Below are positions 42,211-51,065 of a stretch of DNA of 64,000 nucleotides, one piece after another (the stretch's first letter is position 1; the number at the start of each line of letters is the position of its first letter). The stretch lies in assembly GCA_027214345.1 (NCBI GenBank), contig JAPWHR010000019.1:1-64000 (forward strand), in the 5' to 3' direction. Both the position numbers and the translations under genes were made by a program. Source of the DNA: Comamonadaceae bacterium G21597-S1. Its GTDB lineage: Bacteria > Pseudomonadota > Gammaproteobacteria > Burkholderiales > Burkholderiaceae_C. Below the pieces are notes generated by a model. It saw nothing but the letters and a program-made list of their open reading frames with translations, had not been told where the DNA came from and did not search any database.

Positions 42211-42696
42211 ATGCACACCGAACTGGATACGATCGATCGCCAGCTGCTTTCTGCCCTGCAGGACAACGCGCGGCTGACCACGAACGAACTGGCGCAGGCC
42301 ACCGGCTTGTCGCAGTCACCGTGCTGGCGGCGCATCCGGCGGCTGGAGGAATCGGGCCTGATCGACGGTTACCGCGCCCGGCTGGACCGCCGCAAGCTGG
42401 GTTACGGCGTCGTGGCGTTCGTCAGCATCACGATCGATCACCAGAACGACGCGCGCAACACGGTCTTCATCGATGCCGTTCACGCGATTCCCGAAGTGGT
42501 GATGTTCCACGCCGTCACCGGCACCGCCGACTTCCTGCTGATGGTGGTGGCGGCCGACCTGGACAGTTATTCGTCGCTGCTGCTGAGCAAACTGCACCGC
42601 CTGCCCGGCGTGCAGCAGGTGCAGACCAACGTGTCGCTGCAGGAGTTCAAGGCCTTCGACAGCCTGCCGATCCCCGGCGGGCCGGACGCCGCCTGA
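42211..42696 (+). CDS. Lrp/AsnC family transcriptional regulator
   Basis: 161 aa. The N-terminal HTH is 'LDTIDRQLLSALQDNARLTT' followed by 'LAQATGLSQSPCWRRIRRLE'. The RAM ligand-binding domain includes 'VHAIPEVVMFHAVTGTADFL' and 'LPGVQQVQTNVSLQEFK'. Divergent from the aminotransferase-kynA-formamidase unit, so likely the tryptophan/kynurenine-responsive regulator of that unit (analogous to KynR, by position only). Confidence 0.93.
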   Translation: MHTELDTIDRQLLSALQDNARLTTNELAQATGLSQSPCWRRIRRLEESGLIDGYRARLDRRKLGYGVVAFVSITIDHQNDARNTVFIDAVHAIPEVVMFHAVTGTADFLLMVVAADLDSYSSLLLSKLHRLPGVQQVQTNVSLQEFKAFDSLPIPGGPDAA

Positions 42697-42720
42697 ACGC
42701 TCGCGTGGGCCACCGCGGTA

Positions 42721-42749
42721 TCAGGCCAGGCCTGCCGCGCCGGGCCTGA
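42721..42749. other. GC-rich intergenic hairpin
   Basis: TCAGGCC (42721-42727) pairs perfectly with GGCCTGA (42743-42749) around a 15-base loop, 24 bp after the Lrp stop. No T-run follows; it may help stop or stabilise the regulator mRNA. Confidence 0.4.
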
Positions 42750-42798
42750 CGTCACTGGCGCGACTGCGGTGCGTCGCCGGCGTCCGCACAATCCCCTC

Positions 42799-43467
42799 AT
42801 GGGAACCCTCTACCTCGTACGCCATGGCCAGGCTTCGTTTGGCGCCGACGACTACGACCAGCTCAGCGACCTGGGCCGACGCCAGAGCGTGCGGCTGGGC
42901 CAGTACCTGGCGCAACGCGGCGTGCGGATCGACGCCGCCGTTACCGGCACCCTGCGACGCCAGCAGCAGACCTGGGAGGGCATCCGGGAGGGCGCCGGAA
43001 TCGCACTGCCGGCGCAGACCGTGCCCGGGCTCAACGAATACGACAGTGCGGCAGTGATCGAGACGGTACATCCCCATCCGCTCGGCAAGGCCGACACGCC
43101 GGAGAAATTCCGCCACCACTTCCGGCTGCTGCGCGACGGCCTGACGCAATGGATGAACGGTGTCGTCAGCCCGCGCGGCATGCCCTCGTACGACGCATTT
43201 CGCGCCGGCGTCCGGCAGGCGCTCGACGACGTGCGCCGCCACCAGGACGGCACCGTGGTGCTGGTCTCCAGCGGCGGCCCGATCGCCACCGCCGTGGGAC
43301 TGGTGCTGGGCTGCGCACCGGAGACGACGATCGAGCTCAACATGCGGATCCGCAACAGCGCGGTGACCGAATTCACGTTCAATCCCAAGCGCCATGTGCT
43401 GCTGACCTACAACACCGTGCCGCACCTCGACGACGCCCCGTACCGCGACTGGATCACCTACACCTGA
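42799..43467 (+). CDS. Histidine phosphatase (phosphoglycerate mutase-like) family protein
   Basis: 222 aa. The catalytic 'LYLVRHGQASFG' (RHG) opens the protein; 'AAVTGTLRRQQQTWEGI' supplies the second Arg, 'PGLNEYDSAAV' the acid region and 'VLVSSGGPIATAVG' the place of the second His. In that last motif the usual Ser-His-Gly is Ser-Gly-Gly, so the second catalytic His may be missing or displaced. Substrate unknown. Confidence 0.87.
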   Translation: MGTLYLVRHGQASFGADDYDQLSDLGRRQSVRLGQYLAQRGVRIDAAVTGTLRRQQQTWEGIREGAGIALPAQTVPGLNEYDSAAVIETVHPHPLGKADTPEKFRHHFRLLRDGLTQWMNGVVSPRGMPSYDAFRAGVRQALDDVRRHQDGTVVLVSSGGPIATAVGLVLGCAPETTIELNMRIRNSAVTEFTFNPKRHVLLTYNTVPHLDDAPYRDWITYT

Positions 43468-43596
43468 AAACCGAGGCGGGATGCGCCCGCCTGCGGGCGC
43501 GCATGACGACCACACCGTCCGTGGTGGCAAGGGGCGGGGCGCTGCGCGTACCATCGGACCCGTCCACCCTTGCGCGGCCGCTTCGGCCTCATTGCC

Positions 43597-44466
43597 ATGA
43601 CCACCCCCACTCCGTCGGACCTGCCACTGTCCGGTCGTGTTGCGTTGATCACCGGAGCCAATACCGGCATCGGGCTGGTCAGCGCTCGCGAACTGGCACG
43701 CCAGGGCGCCCACCTGTTCATCACCTGCCGCGATGCGCGTACCTCGCAGGCGGCATTGCAGCGCATTCGCGAGTCCAGCGGCAACCCGCACGTGGAGGCG
43801 CTGCAGATGGACCTGGGCGACTTCACCTCGGTGCGGACCTGCGCGCAGACCTTCCTGGAACGCGATCTGCCGCTGCACCTGCTGGTCAACAACGCCGGGC
43901 TGGCCGGCCAGCGCGGCCTGACCGCATCGGGCTTCGAACTGGCCTTCGGTGTCAACCACCTGGGCCCCTTCCTGTTCACGCAGTTGCTGCTCGACCGCAT
44001 CAAGGCCTCGGCGCCGGCGCGCATCGTGACCGTGGCCAGCCGGGCCCATTACCGCGCCACCGGGCTGGACTGGGATGCCGTGCGCCAGCGCACGCGCAGC
44101 CGCACCGGACTCGATGAATACAGCAACTCCAAGCTGGCCAATGTGCTGTTCAGCGCCGAACTCGGCCGCCGGCTCGCTGGCAGCGGCGTGGGCACCTATG
44201 CGCTGCACCCCGGCGTCGTGGCCACGGACGTCTGGCGCGCCGTGCCCTGGCCATTCCGGCAGCTGATGAAGCTGGGCATGATCTCGACCGAGCAAGGCGC
44301 GCTGACGACGCTGCATTGTTCCACCGCGGACGCCGTCGCCAACGAGACCGGCCTGTATTACGACAAGTGCCAGCCCCGCACACCGAGCGCCTTGGGGCGT
44401 GACTCGCAACTGGCCGCCGAGCTGTGGCGCCGCAGCGCGTCATGGGTCGAGTCGCACACGGCTTGA
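43597..44466 (+). CDS. Short-chain dehydrogenase/reductase (retinol-dehydrogenase-like)
   Basis: 289 aa. '[20 protein letters not shown]' is the TGxxxGIG cofactor motif, '[12 protein letters not shown]' the NNAG motif, and '[19 protein letters not shown]' the YxxxK catalytic pair. The sequence follows the retinol dehydrogenase/protochlorophyllide-reductase-like subgroup. The first ATG in frame (43597) was chosen; upstream only TTG codons are available. Confidence 0.92.
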   Translation: MTTPTPSDLPLSGRVALITGANTGIGLVSARELARQGAHLFITCRDARTSQAALQRIRESSGNPHVEALQMDLGDFTSVRTCAQTFLERDLPLHLLVNNAGLAGQRGLTASGFELAFGVNHLGPFLFTQLLLDRIKASAPARIVTVASRAHYRATGLDWDAVRQRTRSRTGLDEYSNSKLANVLFSAELGRRLAGSGVGTYALHPGVVATDVWRAVPWPFRQLMKLGMISTEQGALTTLHCSTADAVANETGLYYDKCQPRTPSALGRDSQLAAELWRRSASWVESHTA

Positions 44467-44488
44467 TGCGCGCGCAGCCCCCTCGCAC

Positions 44489-44758
44489 ATGGCCACGACG
44501 CCCCCGCCCGACACGCAACCGCGCAATCCCTTGCACGGCATGACGCTCGAGAAGATCCTGCTGGCCCTGGTCGACGCCTACGACTGGCCCGGCCTGGGTC
44601 AGAAGATTCCGCTGCGCTGCTTCACACACGAACCCAGCATCGCGTCGAGCCTGAAATTCCTGCGCAAGACGCCGTGGGCGCGCGAGAAGGTGGAGTCGCT
44701 GTACCTGTTCATGTTGCGCGACACGCGCCGGCGCGCCGGCCACACGCGCCACACCTGA
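44489..44758 (+). CDS. VF530 (DUF2132) family small protein
   Basis: 89 aa. '[20 protein letters not shown]', '[20 protein letters not shown]' and '[11 protein letters not shown]' are almost exactly the VF530 consensus. The family has a small helical fold with proposed DNA-binding ability; its role is not established. It lies 22 bp after the SDR stop. Confidence 0.92.
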   Translation: MATTPPPDTQPRNPLHGMTLEKILLALVDAYDWPGLGQKIPLRCFTHEPSIASSLKFLRKTPWAREKVESLYLFMLRDTRRRAGHTRHT

Positions 44759-44845
44759 TCCGGATCCTGCCGCGCATCGGCCTGACGACACGGCTGTCCG
44801 CGCGGGCCGGTTGGCATCGCCTGCCCAGGCACGCACAATCGCGCG

Positions 44846-45514
44846 ATGCAGACGGACACATTCATCGAACGCCACCGGCCCGGCTGGCAGGCCGCCTGGC
44901 GGGCACTGGCTCCACGTATGCCCGCCCCCGCGCTGCTGGCGCAGCTGGCCGGTCGTTATGCCGAGCCGCATCGCCACTACCACACGCTGCAGCACCTGGA
45001 CGCCTGCCTGCGCCATCTGGACGCGCTGCGCACGCTGGCACATCGACCGGAAGAAGTCGCGCTGGCGCTGTGGTTCCACGATGCGATCTACGACATCGGC
45101 GCGGCCGACAACGAAGCACGCAGCGCCGACTGGGCCCGCGCGGAACTGCTCGCGCACGGCGCAGCCGACGAGGTCGCGCAACGGATCCATGCACTGGTGA
45201 TGGTGACCCGTCACGACCAGCCGCCGCGCACGCCGGACCAGCAACTGCTGCTGGACGTGGACCTGGCGATCCTGAGCGCACCACCGGCGTTGTTCGACGC
45301 CTACGAGCAGCAGGTCAGGCAGGAATACCGGGCGGTGCCGCCCGCCACCTTTCGCAGCAACCGGCGGCTCATCCTGCAGGGCTTCGTGGACCGACCCCGC
45401 ATCTACCACACCACCGCGTTTCACGACACGCGCGAGGCGCAGGCCCGAGCCAACCTGCAACGCTCGATCCAGGCGCTGGGGCAAGAGCCGCCGGGCCGTT
45501 CCCAAGGCGAATAG
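44846..45514 (+). CDS. HD-superfamily metal-dependent hydrolase (COG4339-like)
   Basis: 222 aa. 'YAEPHRHYHTLQHLDACL' and 'ALWFHDAIYDIGAADNEARS' give the His and His-Asp metal ligands, and 'LLLDVDLAILSAPPALFDAY' the downstream Asp. Predicted phosphohydrolase of unknown substrate. The last nine codons ('PPGRSQGE' and the TAG stop) lie inside the first copy of a 63-bp tandem repeat, so the native C-terminus has probably been overwritten or extended by the repeat. Confidence 0.87.
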   Translation: MQTDTFIERHRPGWQAAWRALAPRMPAPALLAQLAGRYAEPHRHYHTLQHLDACLRHLDALRTLAHRPEEVALALWFHDAIYDIGAADNEARSADWARAELLAHGAADEVAQRIHALVMVTRHDQPPRTPDQQLLLDVDLAILSAPPALFDAYEQQVRQEYRAVPPATFRSNRRLILQGFVDRPRIYHTTAFHDTREAQARANLQRSIQALGQEPPGRSQGE

Positions 45515-45715
45515 TCCCGCAGCGCACAGCGCGAAGGGATTCCTGGTGCTCCGCCGGGCCGTTCCCAAGGTGAATAGTCCCGCAGCGCGCAGCGCGAAGG
45601 GATTCCTGGTGAGCCGCCGGGCCGTTCCCAAGGCGAATAGTCCCGCAGCGCGCAGCGCGAAGGGATTCCTGGTGCGCCGCCGGGCCGTTCCCAAGGCGAA
45701 TAGTTACGCAGCTCT
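45488..45715. repeat. 63-bp tandem repeat array (about 3.6 copies)
   Basis: Units begin at 45488, 45551, 45614 and 45677, exactly 63 bp apart, each starting CCGCCGGGCCGTTCCCAAGG and containing GAATAGTCCCGCAGCG and GCGAAGGGATTCCTGGTG. Copies differ at only a few positions; the fourth decays after about 30 bp. The array fills most of the gap between the HD hydrolase and the creatininase-family gene. A related fragment (CCGCCGGGCCGCTCCCAAGG) occurs at about 50203-50222. Confidence 0.95.
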
Positions 45716-45748
45716 CGTTGACGACCGGACCCGGTCGCGCGTGGAACA

Positions 45749-46585
45749 TCAGTGCGGGAAGTTCGGGCGATCCACCAGTGTCGACAGCGGCAGCCGCGAC
45801 AACTCGGCCAGCAGCAGCGCCAGTTGCTGCGCCGACGCGTCGAGCAACACGCGGCCCTTGTCGGCGCTGGCGGCGGCGGCATTGCCGGCCGCGCCCATGG
45901 CGTTGACGTCCTGCATCTGCCAGGCCAGCTTGGCGCTGCGGCCATTGCCCAGGATCGGAAAGTCACGCGCACGCAGCTGCGACGTGGACGCGAAATCGCG
46001 GGCCTGGGACATGTCGACCCGATCGGCCCGCAGCGCCAGCATCATCGAGGTCTCGACGTCACCGGCATGCACGCCGAATCGCCGCTCGGTGGCGTCGAAC
46101 GGCGCCATCGCCGCGTCGGGCACCGGCAGGTCGTACCAGTTGCTGGAATAGACGATCAGGTCATGGCGCGCACGCAGGTCGCGGGCGACGATGTCCATCA
46201 TGCCGACCTGCCCGCCGTGGGCATTGAACAGCAGCAGCTTGCGAATGCCGGTGGCCGCCACCGCGTCGCCAATGTCGGTCCAGACCCGGATCAGGGTCTC
46301 CGCACCCAGGCTCAGGGTGCCGGGAAATCGGGCGTGTTCGTTGCTCTTGCCGATGCGCTGCGTCGGCAGCACCAGCACCGGCAGGTCCGCGGGCAGCAGC
46401 GGCAAGGCAGCGCCGACGACCGCGTCAACCAGGTCGCTGTCGACGCTCAGCGGCAGGTGCGGGCCATGTTGTTCGGTTGCACCAACCGGCAATACGGCGA
46501 CGACGGCGCCGATATCCGGCGCATCACGCAGGTGCGCGAACTGGCGGGTGGTCAGGTCGGCCCAGAAACGTGAAGGCAGTTGCAT
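45749..46585 (-). CDS. Creatininase-family protein (creatinine amidohydrolase-like)
   Basis: 278 aa. Metal-ligand motifs are in order: 'PVGATEQHGPHLPLSVDSDL' (Glu, His, Asp), 'IGKSNEHARFPGTLSL', 'LLFNAHGGQVGMM' (His) and 'GVHAGDVETSMML' (Glu). Family members hydrolyse cyclic amides such as creatinine or act in cofactor and mycofactocin pathways, so the name is structural rather than a substrate call. Its 3' end is 33 bp from the tandem repeat array. Confidence 0.9.
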   Translation of the reverse strand: MQLPSRFWADLTTRQFAHLRDAPDIGAVVAVLPVGATEQHGPHLPLSVDSDLVDAVVGAALPLLPADLPVLVLPTQRIGKSNEHARFPGTLSLGAETLIRVWTDIGDAVAATGIRKLLLFNAHGGQVGMMDIVARDLRARHDLIVYSSNWYDLPVPDAAMAPFDATERRFGVHAGDVETSMMLALRADRVDMSQARDFASTSQLRARDFPILGNGRSAKLAWQMQDVNAMGAAGNAAAASADKGRVLLDASAQQLALLLAELSRLPLSTLVDRPNFPH

Positions 46586-46751
46586 GGCGTGATCTTAGCG
46601 GCAGGCCGACCGCCACAAGCCGTGGCGCGGCCGCTGCCATCACCGCATCGGCACACGGCCGCACCCCCGGACGATCCGGCGCGGGCCATGCTGCGCGCCC
46701 GCATGCATGGGCGCAGTGCCGCCGCCCGGGCCGGGCGCGGCAGGACCGGGT

Positions 46752-46997
46752 TCAGGACGAGGAGCCGCCGTTGAGCTGTGCGTCGAGTTCCTTGCACGAG
46801 GGTGCGCACACGGTTTGGGACTTTCCGGCGACCTTGCGGGTACCCATCAGCGAACGCGGACGGTGCTTGCCGCACATGAAGCAGGACATGGTGGCGCCAC
46901 CGAACGACGCGGCCGCCGCGAAGGGTGACCCCGATGCCTTGGACTTGTAACGCAGGCCATTGGCCTTGACAGCGGTCTTCGCCTCAGCTTTGGCCAT
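46752..46997 (-). CDS. Small Cys-containing protein of unknown function
   Basis: 81 aa. Lys/Ala-rich N-terminus followed by 'MSCFMCGKHRPRSLMG' and 'TVCAPSCKELD', giving CxxC and CxxxC pairs that could bind zinc. AAAGGG lies six bases before the ATG. I recall similar short proteins in Comamonadaceae but no assigned role; it could be a small zinc-ribbon or nucleic-acid-binding protein. Confidence 0.65.
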   Translation of the reverse strand: MAKAEAKTAVKANGLRYKSKASGSPFAAAASFGGATMSCFMCGKHRPRSLMGTRKVAGKSQTVCAPSCKELDAQLNGGSSS

Positions 46998-47340
46998 GGA
47001 GCGCCCTTTCTGGTGTGGTCGTGTATGAAATGGTCATGGATGCAATAACGTGGTGATCAGGCAAATAACAGGAACGCGGGCCAGCCATCGCGACTTGGAC
47101 CGGCGGATGTCGATCAAATCCGCCGGCGACTGCCGTCTTCTTCTTGACTACTACAGCAGGGGAAAAGCCGGGGCCCCGGGGGGCACTGTGCCCGGTACGG
47201 GCCAGCACTTCCCGGCCACGAAACAGCCGGGCGCATCTCTCCTGACAAAATCCTATTTTATCGGCATGCGCGTGCGCTGACCCGCGGCGGAACACAAGAC
47301 CCTGCCGGCAGGATCCGAACCGGCCGGCGGCGCGGCACGG
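46998..47340. other. 343-bp gene-free spacer with hairpins
   Basis: No supported gene. It contains a perfect 9-bp stem CCGGCGGAT (47100-47108) / ATCCGCCGG (47118-47126), followed on the plus strand by a C/T-rich tract, and a 12-bp palindrome CCTGCCGGCAGG at 47301-47312 about 30 bp past the stop of the PLP enzyme, which may end that transcript. The base composition is mixed, AT-richer around 47030-47080 and 47240-47270. Confidence 0.5.
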
Positions 47341-48504
47341 TCACGCCCCCGCAGCCGCGTGGGCCTGGCGCAGGGCCTGCTCCAGATCGTCGATCAAATC
47401 CTGCACATGTTCGATGCCGACCGACAGGCGCAACAGGTCGGTCGGTACCGGGGAACCCGCCCCTTCGACGCTGGCGCGATGCTCGATCAGGCTCTCGGTT
47501 CCACCCAGCGACGTGGCGCGTTTCCACAGGGCGACCCGGGCCGCCGTGGCCACGGCCGCCGCTTCTCCGCCGGCCACGCGGATCGACAACATGCCGCCGA
47601 AGCCGCCCGTCATCTGGCGCGCCGCCACCGCATGACCCTGGGCCGACGGCAGGCCGGGGTACAGGACCTCGGCCACCCGGCCATGGCCGTCGAAGTGCTG
47701 CGCGATCTGCAGTGCCGACGCACTGGCCGCCCGCACCCGCAGATACAGGGTGCGCATGCCACGCAGCAGCATCCAGGCCTCGAACGACCCCAGCGTGCCG
47801 CCGACCTGCGCCCGGACCGCGCGGATCCGTTGCCACATGGCGTTGTCCTCGCGCGTGACCAGCACGCCGGCGATCAGGTCCGAATGCCCGTTGAGGTATT
47901 TCGTCGCCGCATGCATGACGATGTCGGCGCCCAGCTCCAGCGGACGCGTCAGCACCGGGCTGGCCACGGTGGAGTCGACGGCCAGCGCCGCACCGGCGGC
48001 ATGGGCGATCGCGGCCGTGGCCTCGATGTCGGTGACCGTCCACAGCGGATTGGCCGGCGTCTCGATCCAGACCAGCCGGGTCTTGCCCGGGCGGATGGCC
48101 GCCTGCACCGCGGCCGGGTCGGTCATGTCGACCAGTTCGACCTGCAGTCCCCAGTGGGTCGCGAAGTTCAACAGCCAGTTGCGCAGCGACCAGTACATGA
48201 CCTTGGGCGCCAGCACATGGTCACCGGGCGCCAGGGCCTGGAACACCGCGGTCGCCGCCGCCATGCCGGAGGCGAACAACAGGCTGGCCGCGCCGTGTTC
48301 GAGTTGCGTGACGACGGCCTCGGCCTGGTCGAACGACGGGTTGTCGGCACGCGCATATACCCGGCCCGAGCGGTACTGGTTGTCCTCGTCGCGCAGGTAG
48401 GTCGACGAGACATGGATCGGCGGTGTGATCGCGCGTGTCTTCTCGTCGATCCAGCCCAGTCCCTGGGCGGCAATGGTTTCGGGTTTGGCGTTCGTGTGGT
48501 CCAT
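47341..48504 (-). CDS. Cys/Met metabolism PLP-dependent enzyme (cystathionine lyase/synthase-like)
   Basis: 387 aa. 'TPPIHVSSTYLRDEDNQYRS' and 'VYARADNPSFDQAEAVVTQL' begin the family; 'LFASGMAAATAVFQALAPGD' follows, and 'MHAATKYLNGHSDLIAGVLV' contains the Schiff-base Lys. 'LWKRATSLGGTESLIEHRAS' ends the conserved core. Cystathionine gamma-synthase, beta-lyase and methionine gamma-lyase share these motifs; I cannot separate them by eye. It is divided from the radical SAM gene by 26 bp on the same strand. Confidence 0.9.
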   Translation of the reverse strand: MDHTNAKPETIAAQGLGWIDEKTRAITPPIHVSSTYLRDEDNQYRSGRVYARADNPSFDQAEAVVTQLEHGAASLLFASGMAAATAVFQALAPGDHVLAPKVMYWSLRNWLLNFATHWGLQVELVDMTDPAAVQAAIRPGKTRLVWIETPANPLWTVTDIEATAAIAHAAGAALAVDSTVASPVLTRPLELGADIVMHAATKYLNGHSDLIAGVLVTREDNAMWQRIRAVRAQVGGTLGSFEAWMLLRGMRTLYLRVRAASASALQIAQHFDGHGRVAEVLYPGLPSAQGHAVAARQMTGGFGGMLSIRVAGGEAAAVATAARVALWKRATSLGGTESLIEHRASVEGAGSPVPTDLLRLSVGIEHVQDLIDDLEQALRQAHAAAGA

Positions 48505-48530
48505 GGTGGGGTCTCGATGCGGAAGCAGGG

Positions 48531-50270
48531 TTATACCCGGTCCGCCGCCACGGCAGCGGCGCCATCGGATGTGTCCACGGACAGGCCACGGCCATCGCGG
48601 TGCTGCGCCTGGCGCGCCTGCAGCGCGCCGGCGCGGCGTGGGTTCGGGTGGCGCGCCGGCGGCAGCAGGTCGTGCAAGGCCGTGGGCCGGGCGCGCGCGC
48701 CGCTGTGCAGGTAGTCGGCCAGCAGGCTGGCACGGCAGCTGTCGCGGTCCATACCACGTTCGCCGTGCAGATACTCCAGCAGCCGGTCGACCAGCATCTC
48801 CGGCGTCAGGCCGCTGGTCATGCCGGTGCGCGCCCACAACCAGTCGGAAAACGCCAGCATGGCCGCGAACGGCGAACCGCCATCGCCGACCGGGTCGTCG
48901 CCCGACCCATCCACACGCGGGGGCTGGCCGAGCAACAGGCGCAGGCTGCGCTGGAAGCGGCCGGAATTGGCCAGCAGGTCCCAGTACCGCGCCAGGCGCA
49001 CGAAACGCTGCATGTCGGCCGCCGTCACGCTGGCGGTCTGTTGCACGGTGTAGGGGGGCGCCGGGTCGTAGACCATGCCATGTTCGGCCCCGAGCCGGGT
49101 GATCGGCGTGCCGCGCAGGCGCTTGAGCACGCCGAGCTGGATCTCGTGCGGACCCAGCGCCAGCAGGCGGTCGAAACCGGCGCCGAAACAGGCCAGGTCC
49201 TCACCCGGCAGGCCGAAGATCAGGTCCGCATGCAGGTGGGCGTTCGAGGCCCGGGCCAGCCAGCGCAGGTTGTCCACCGTGCGTTCGTTGTCCTGGCGCC
49301 GGGAAATCAGCTGCTGCACCGGCTCGCTGAAGGTCTGGACACCGACTTCGAACTGCAGCACGCCGGGTGGGAAGCGCGCAATCATGTCCTTCAGTGGTGC
49401 CGGCAGATGGTCCGGGATGACCTCGAAATGCACGAACAGCGGCGCCTCGCCCGCCTGCGGCAGCCGGTCCAGGAAGAACTGCAGGATGCGCAGCGCGGCC
49501 GCGATCTTCAGGTTGAAGGTGCGGTCGACGAACTTGAAGTTGCGCGCACCGCGCCGATACAAGGCGTCGAGTTCGCCCAGGAAACGCTCGGCGTCGAAGG
49601 CCCAGGCGGTCTTGTCCAGTGCGCTCAGGCAGAACGCGCACTTGAACGGGCAGCCACGCGAGGCCTCGACATACAGCAGCCGGTGCGCCAGGTCGTCGGC
49701 CGTGTATTCGGCATACGGCAGTGCGATCACGTCCAGCGGCGGCTGCTCGCCGGCGATGATCTTCATCAGGGGCCGCGGGCCGTGCAGCAGGGCCCGGCAC
49801 AACTTCGGGAAACTGACATCGCCCCAGCCCGTGATCACGTGATCGGCCAGTGCCACGATATCCTGCTGCTCGCATTCGTGGCTGACTTCGGGCCCGCCGA
49901 GCACGATCTTCAGCGAGGGTCGGCGTGCGCGCAATTCGCGCACCAGTGCGCAGGTCTGGGTCACGTTCCAGATATAGACGCCGAAGCCGATGACCTGCGT
50001 GCCGCCGGTGGGCGGGCCGCAGGTGTCCAGCAGGTCCTGCGCCAGCTCCTGCGTCGCGCGGGCGATGGTGTATTCACGCAGCACCGTGTGTTCGCGCAGT
50101 TCATGCATGTTGGCCAGCAGATACCGCAGGCCCAGCGAGGCGTGGATGTACTTCGCGTTGAGCGTGCACAGGATCACGGCGGGCAGGGTCGGCGCACGAG
50201 CGCCGCCGGGCCGCTCCCAAGGCGCTTGCACGGCAGCCCGCCGGGCAAAGGTATCGAGGTGATCGGGCAT
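48531..50270 (-). CDS. B12-binding domain radical SAM protein
   Basis: 579 aa from ATG 50270 (an ATG at 50289-50291 would add seven). The cobalamin-binding domain runs from 'VILCTLNAKYIHASLGLRYL' to 'LKIVLGGPEVSHE'. The radical SAM cluster is 'ASRGCPFKCAFCLSALD' (CxxxCxxC), followed by a TIM-barrel region ('FEVGVQTFSEPVQQLIS', 'ADLIFGLPGED'). A C-terminal region (about 450-579) resembles DUF4080. Residues about 15-27 ('AVQAPWERPGGAR') are encoded by a fragment of the 63-bp repeat family, so this N-terminal extension is probably repeat-derived. Substrate unknown. Confidence 0.87.
   Translation of the reverse strand: MPDHLDTFARRAAVQAPWERPGGARAPTLPAVILCTLNAKYIHASLGLRYLLANMHELREHTVLREYTIARATQELAQDLLDTCGPPTGGTQVIGFGVYIWNVTQTCALVRELRARRPSLKIVLGGPEVSHECEQQDIVALADHVITGWGDVSFPKLCRALLHGPRPLMKIIAGEQPPLDVIALPYAEYTADDLAHRLLYVEASRGCPFKCAFCLSALDKTAWAFDAERFLGELDALYRRGARNFKFVDRTFNLKIAAALRILQFFLDRLPQAGEAPLFVHFEVIPDHLPAPLKDMIARFPPGVLQFEVGVQTFSEPVQQLISRRQDNERTVDNLRWLARASNAHLHADLIFGLPGEDLACFGAGFDRLLALGPHEIQLGVLKRLRGTPITRLGAEHGMVYDPAPPYTVQQTASVTAADMQRFVRLARYWDLLANSGRFQRSLRLLLGQPPRVDGSGDDPVGDGGSPFAAMLAFSDWLWARTGMTSGLTPEMLVDRLLEYLHGERGMDRDSCRASLLADYLHSGARARPTALHDLLPPARHPNPRRAGALQARQAQHRDGRGLSVDTSDGAAAVAADRV
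50203..50222. repeat. Fragment of the 63-bp repeat family inside a coding start
   Basis: CCGCCGGGCCGCTCCCAAGG matches the head of the units at 45488-45715 with one change. It is translated on the minus strand as part of the radical SAM N-terminal extension (WERPGG, also encoded by the array). Confidence 0.75.
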
Positions 50271-50289
50271 GTCGCTATTATTGGCCGCC

Positions 50290-51048
50290 ATGACCCAGGA
50301 GCTTTTCCGCGCCGACTCTTACCTGACCGAATGCAGCGCGACGGTCACCGCCATCGGGCCGCAGGGCATTGTGCTCGACCGCACCGTTTTTTACCCCATG
50401 GGCGGCGGCCAGGCGGGCGATGCCGGCGTGCTGGTCATCGACAGCGGCGCGGGCGCCGGGCAAGAAGTCACCATCGCCGACACGCGCAAGGGCAAGGACG
50501 CCGAGGGCCGCTACACCAGCGATATCTGCCACCTGCCGGCCACGCCGGCGGACGCCGCCGACGCGCCGCCGCTGGCGGTCGGCGACACGGTCACCGCGCG
50601 CATCGACTGGCAGCGCCGGCACCGGCTGATGCGTTTCCACACCACGACCCACCTGCTGTGCCACCTGGTGCCGCAGCTGGTCAACGGCTGTTCGATCACG
50701 CCCGACTATGCGCGGCTGGACTTCAACATGACCGATCCGCTGGACAAGGAGGCCTTGAGCGCCGGCATCGCCGCGCTGGTCGCGGCCGGCCATCCGGTCG
50801 CGATCGGCGCGATCAGCGACGCCGAACTGGACGCCAACCCGGCCCTGGTCAAGAGCATGAGCGTGCAGCCGCCCCGGGGCAGCGGCAGCATCCGCACCGT
50901 GCGTATCGGGCAGGACGAGCAGATCGACCTGCAGCCCTGTGGCGGCACCCACGTGGCCAATACCGCCGAGATCGGCACGGTCATCGTGACCAGGATCGAG
51001 AAAAAGAGCGCCTCGACTCGGCGCGTGGTGCTGGGTTTCGCCGGCTGA
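50290..51048 (+). CDS. Alanyl-tRNA editing protein (AlaX type)
   Basis: 252 aa. 'FYPMGGGQAGDAGVLVID' and 'RHRLMRFHTTTHLLCHLVP' (HxxxH zinc site) with 'QPCGGTHVANTAEIGTV' (Cys, His ligands) are the AlaRS editing-domain signature. Length and the second part fit AlaX-type trans-editing factors that clear mischarged Ser-tRNA(Ala) or Gly-tRNA(Ala). The start ATG at 50290 lies 19 bp from the divergent radical SAM ATG. Confidence 0.92.
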   Translation: MTQELFRADSYLTECSATVTAIGPQGIVLDRTVFYPMGGGQAGDAGVLVIDSGAGAGQEVTIADTRKGKDAEGRYTSDICHLPATPADAADAPPLAVGDTVTARIDWQRRHRLMRFHTTTHLLCHLVPQLVNGCSITPDYARLDFNMTDPLDKEALSAGIAALVAAGHPVAIGAISDAELDANPALVKSMSVQPPRGSGSIRTVRIGQDEQIDLQPCGGTHVANTAEIGTVIVTRIEKKSASTRRVVLGFAG

Positions 51049-51065
51049 GCGGTGGCGCGACAGCC

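Noticed and set aside
45546-46151. Open frames running through the 63-bp repeats on both strands
   Set aside because: They arise because the unit length is a multiple of three; translations are repeat-derived and lie antisense to the creatininase-family gene.
47050-47280. 76-codon plus-strand ORF in the 47-kb spacer
   Set aside because: No ribosome site, no similarity I recognise, and it spans several palindromes.
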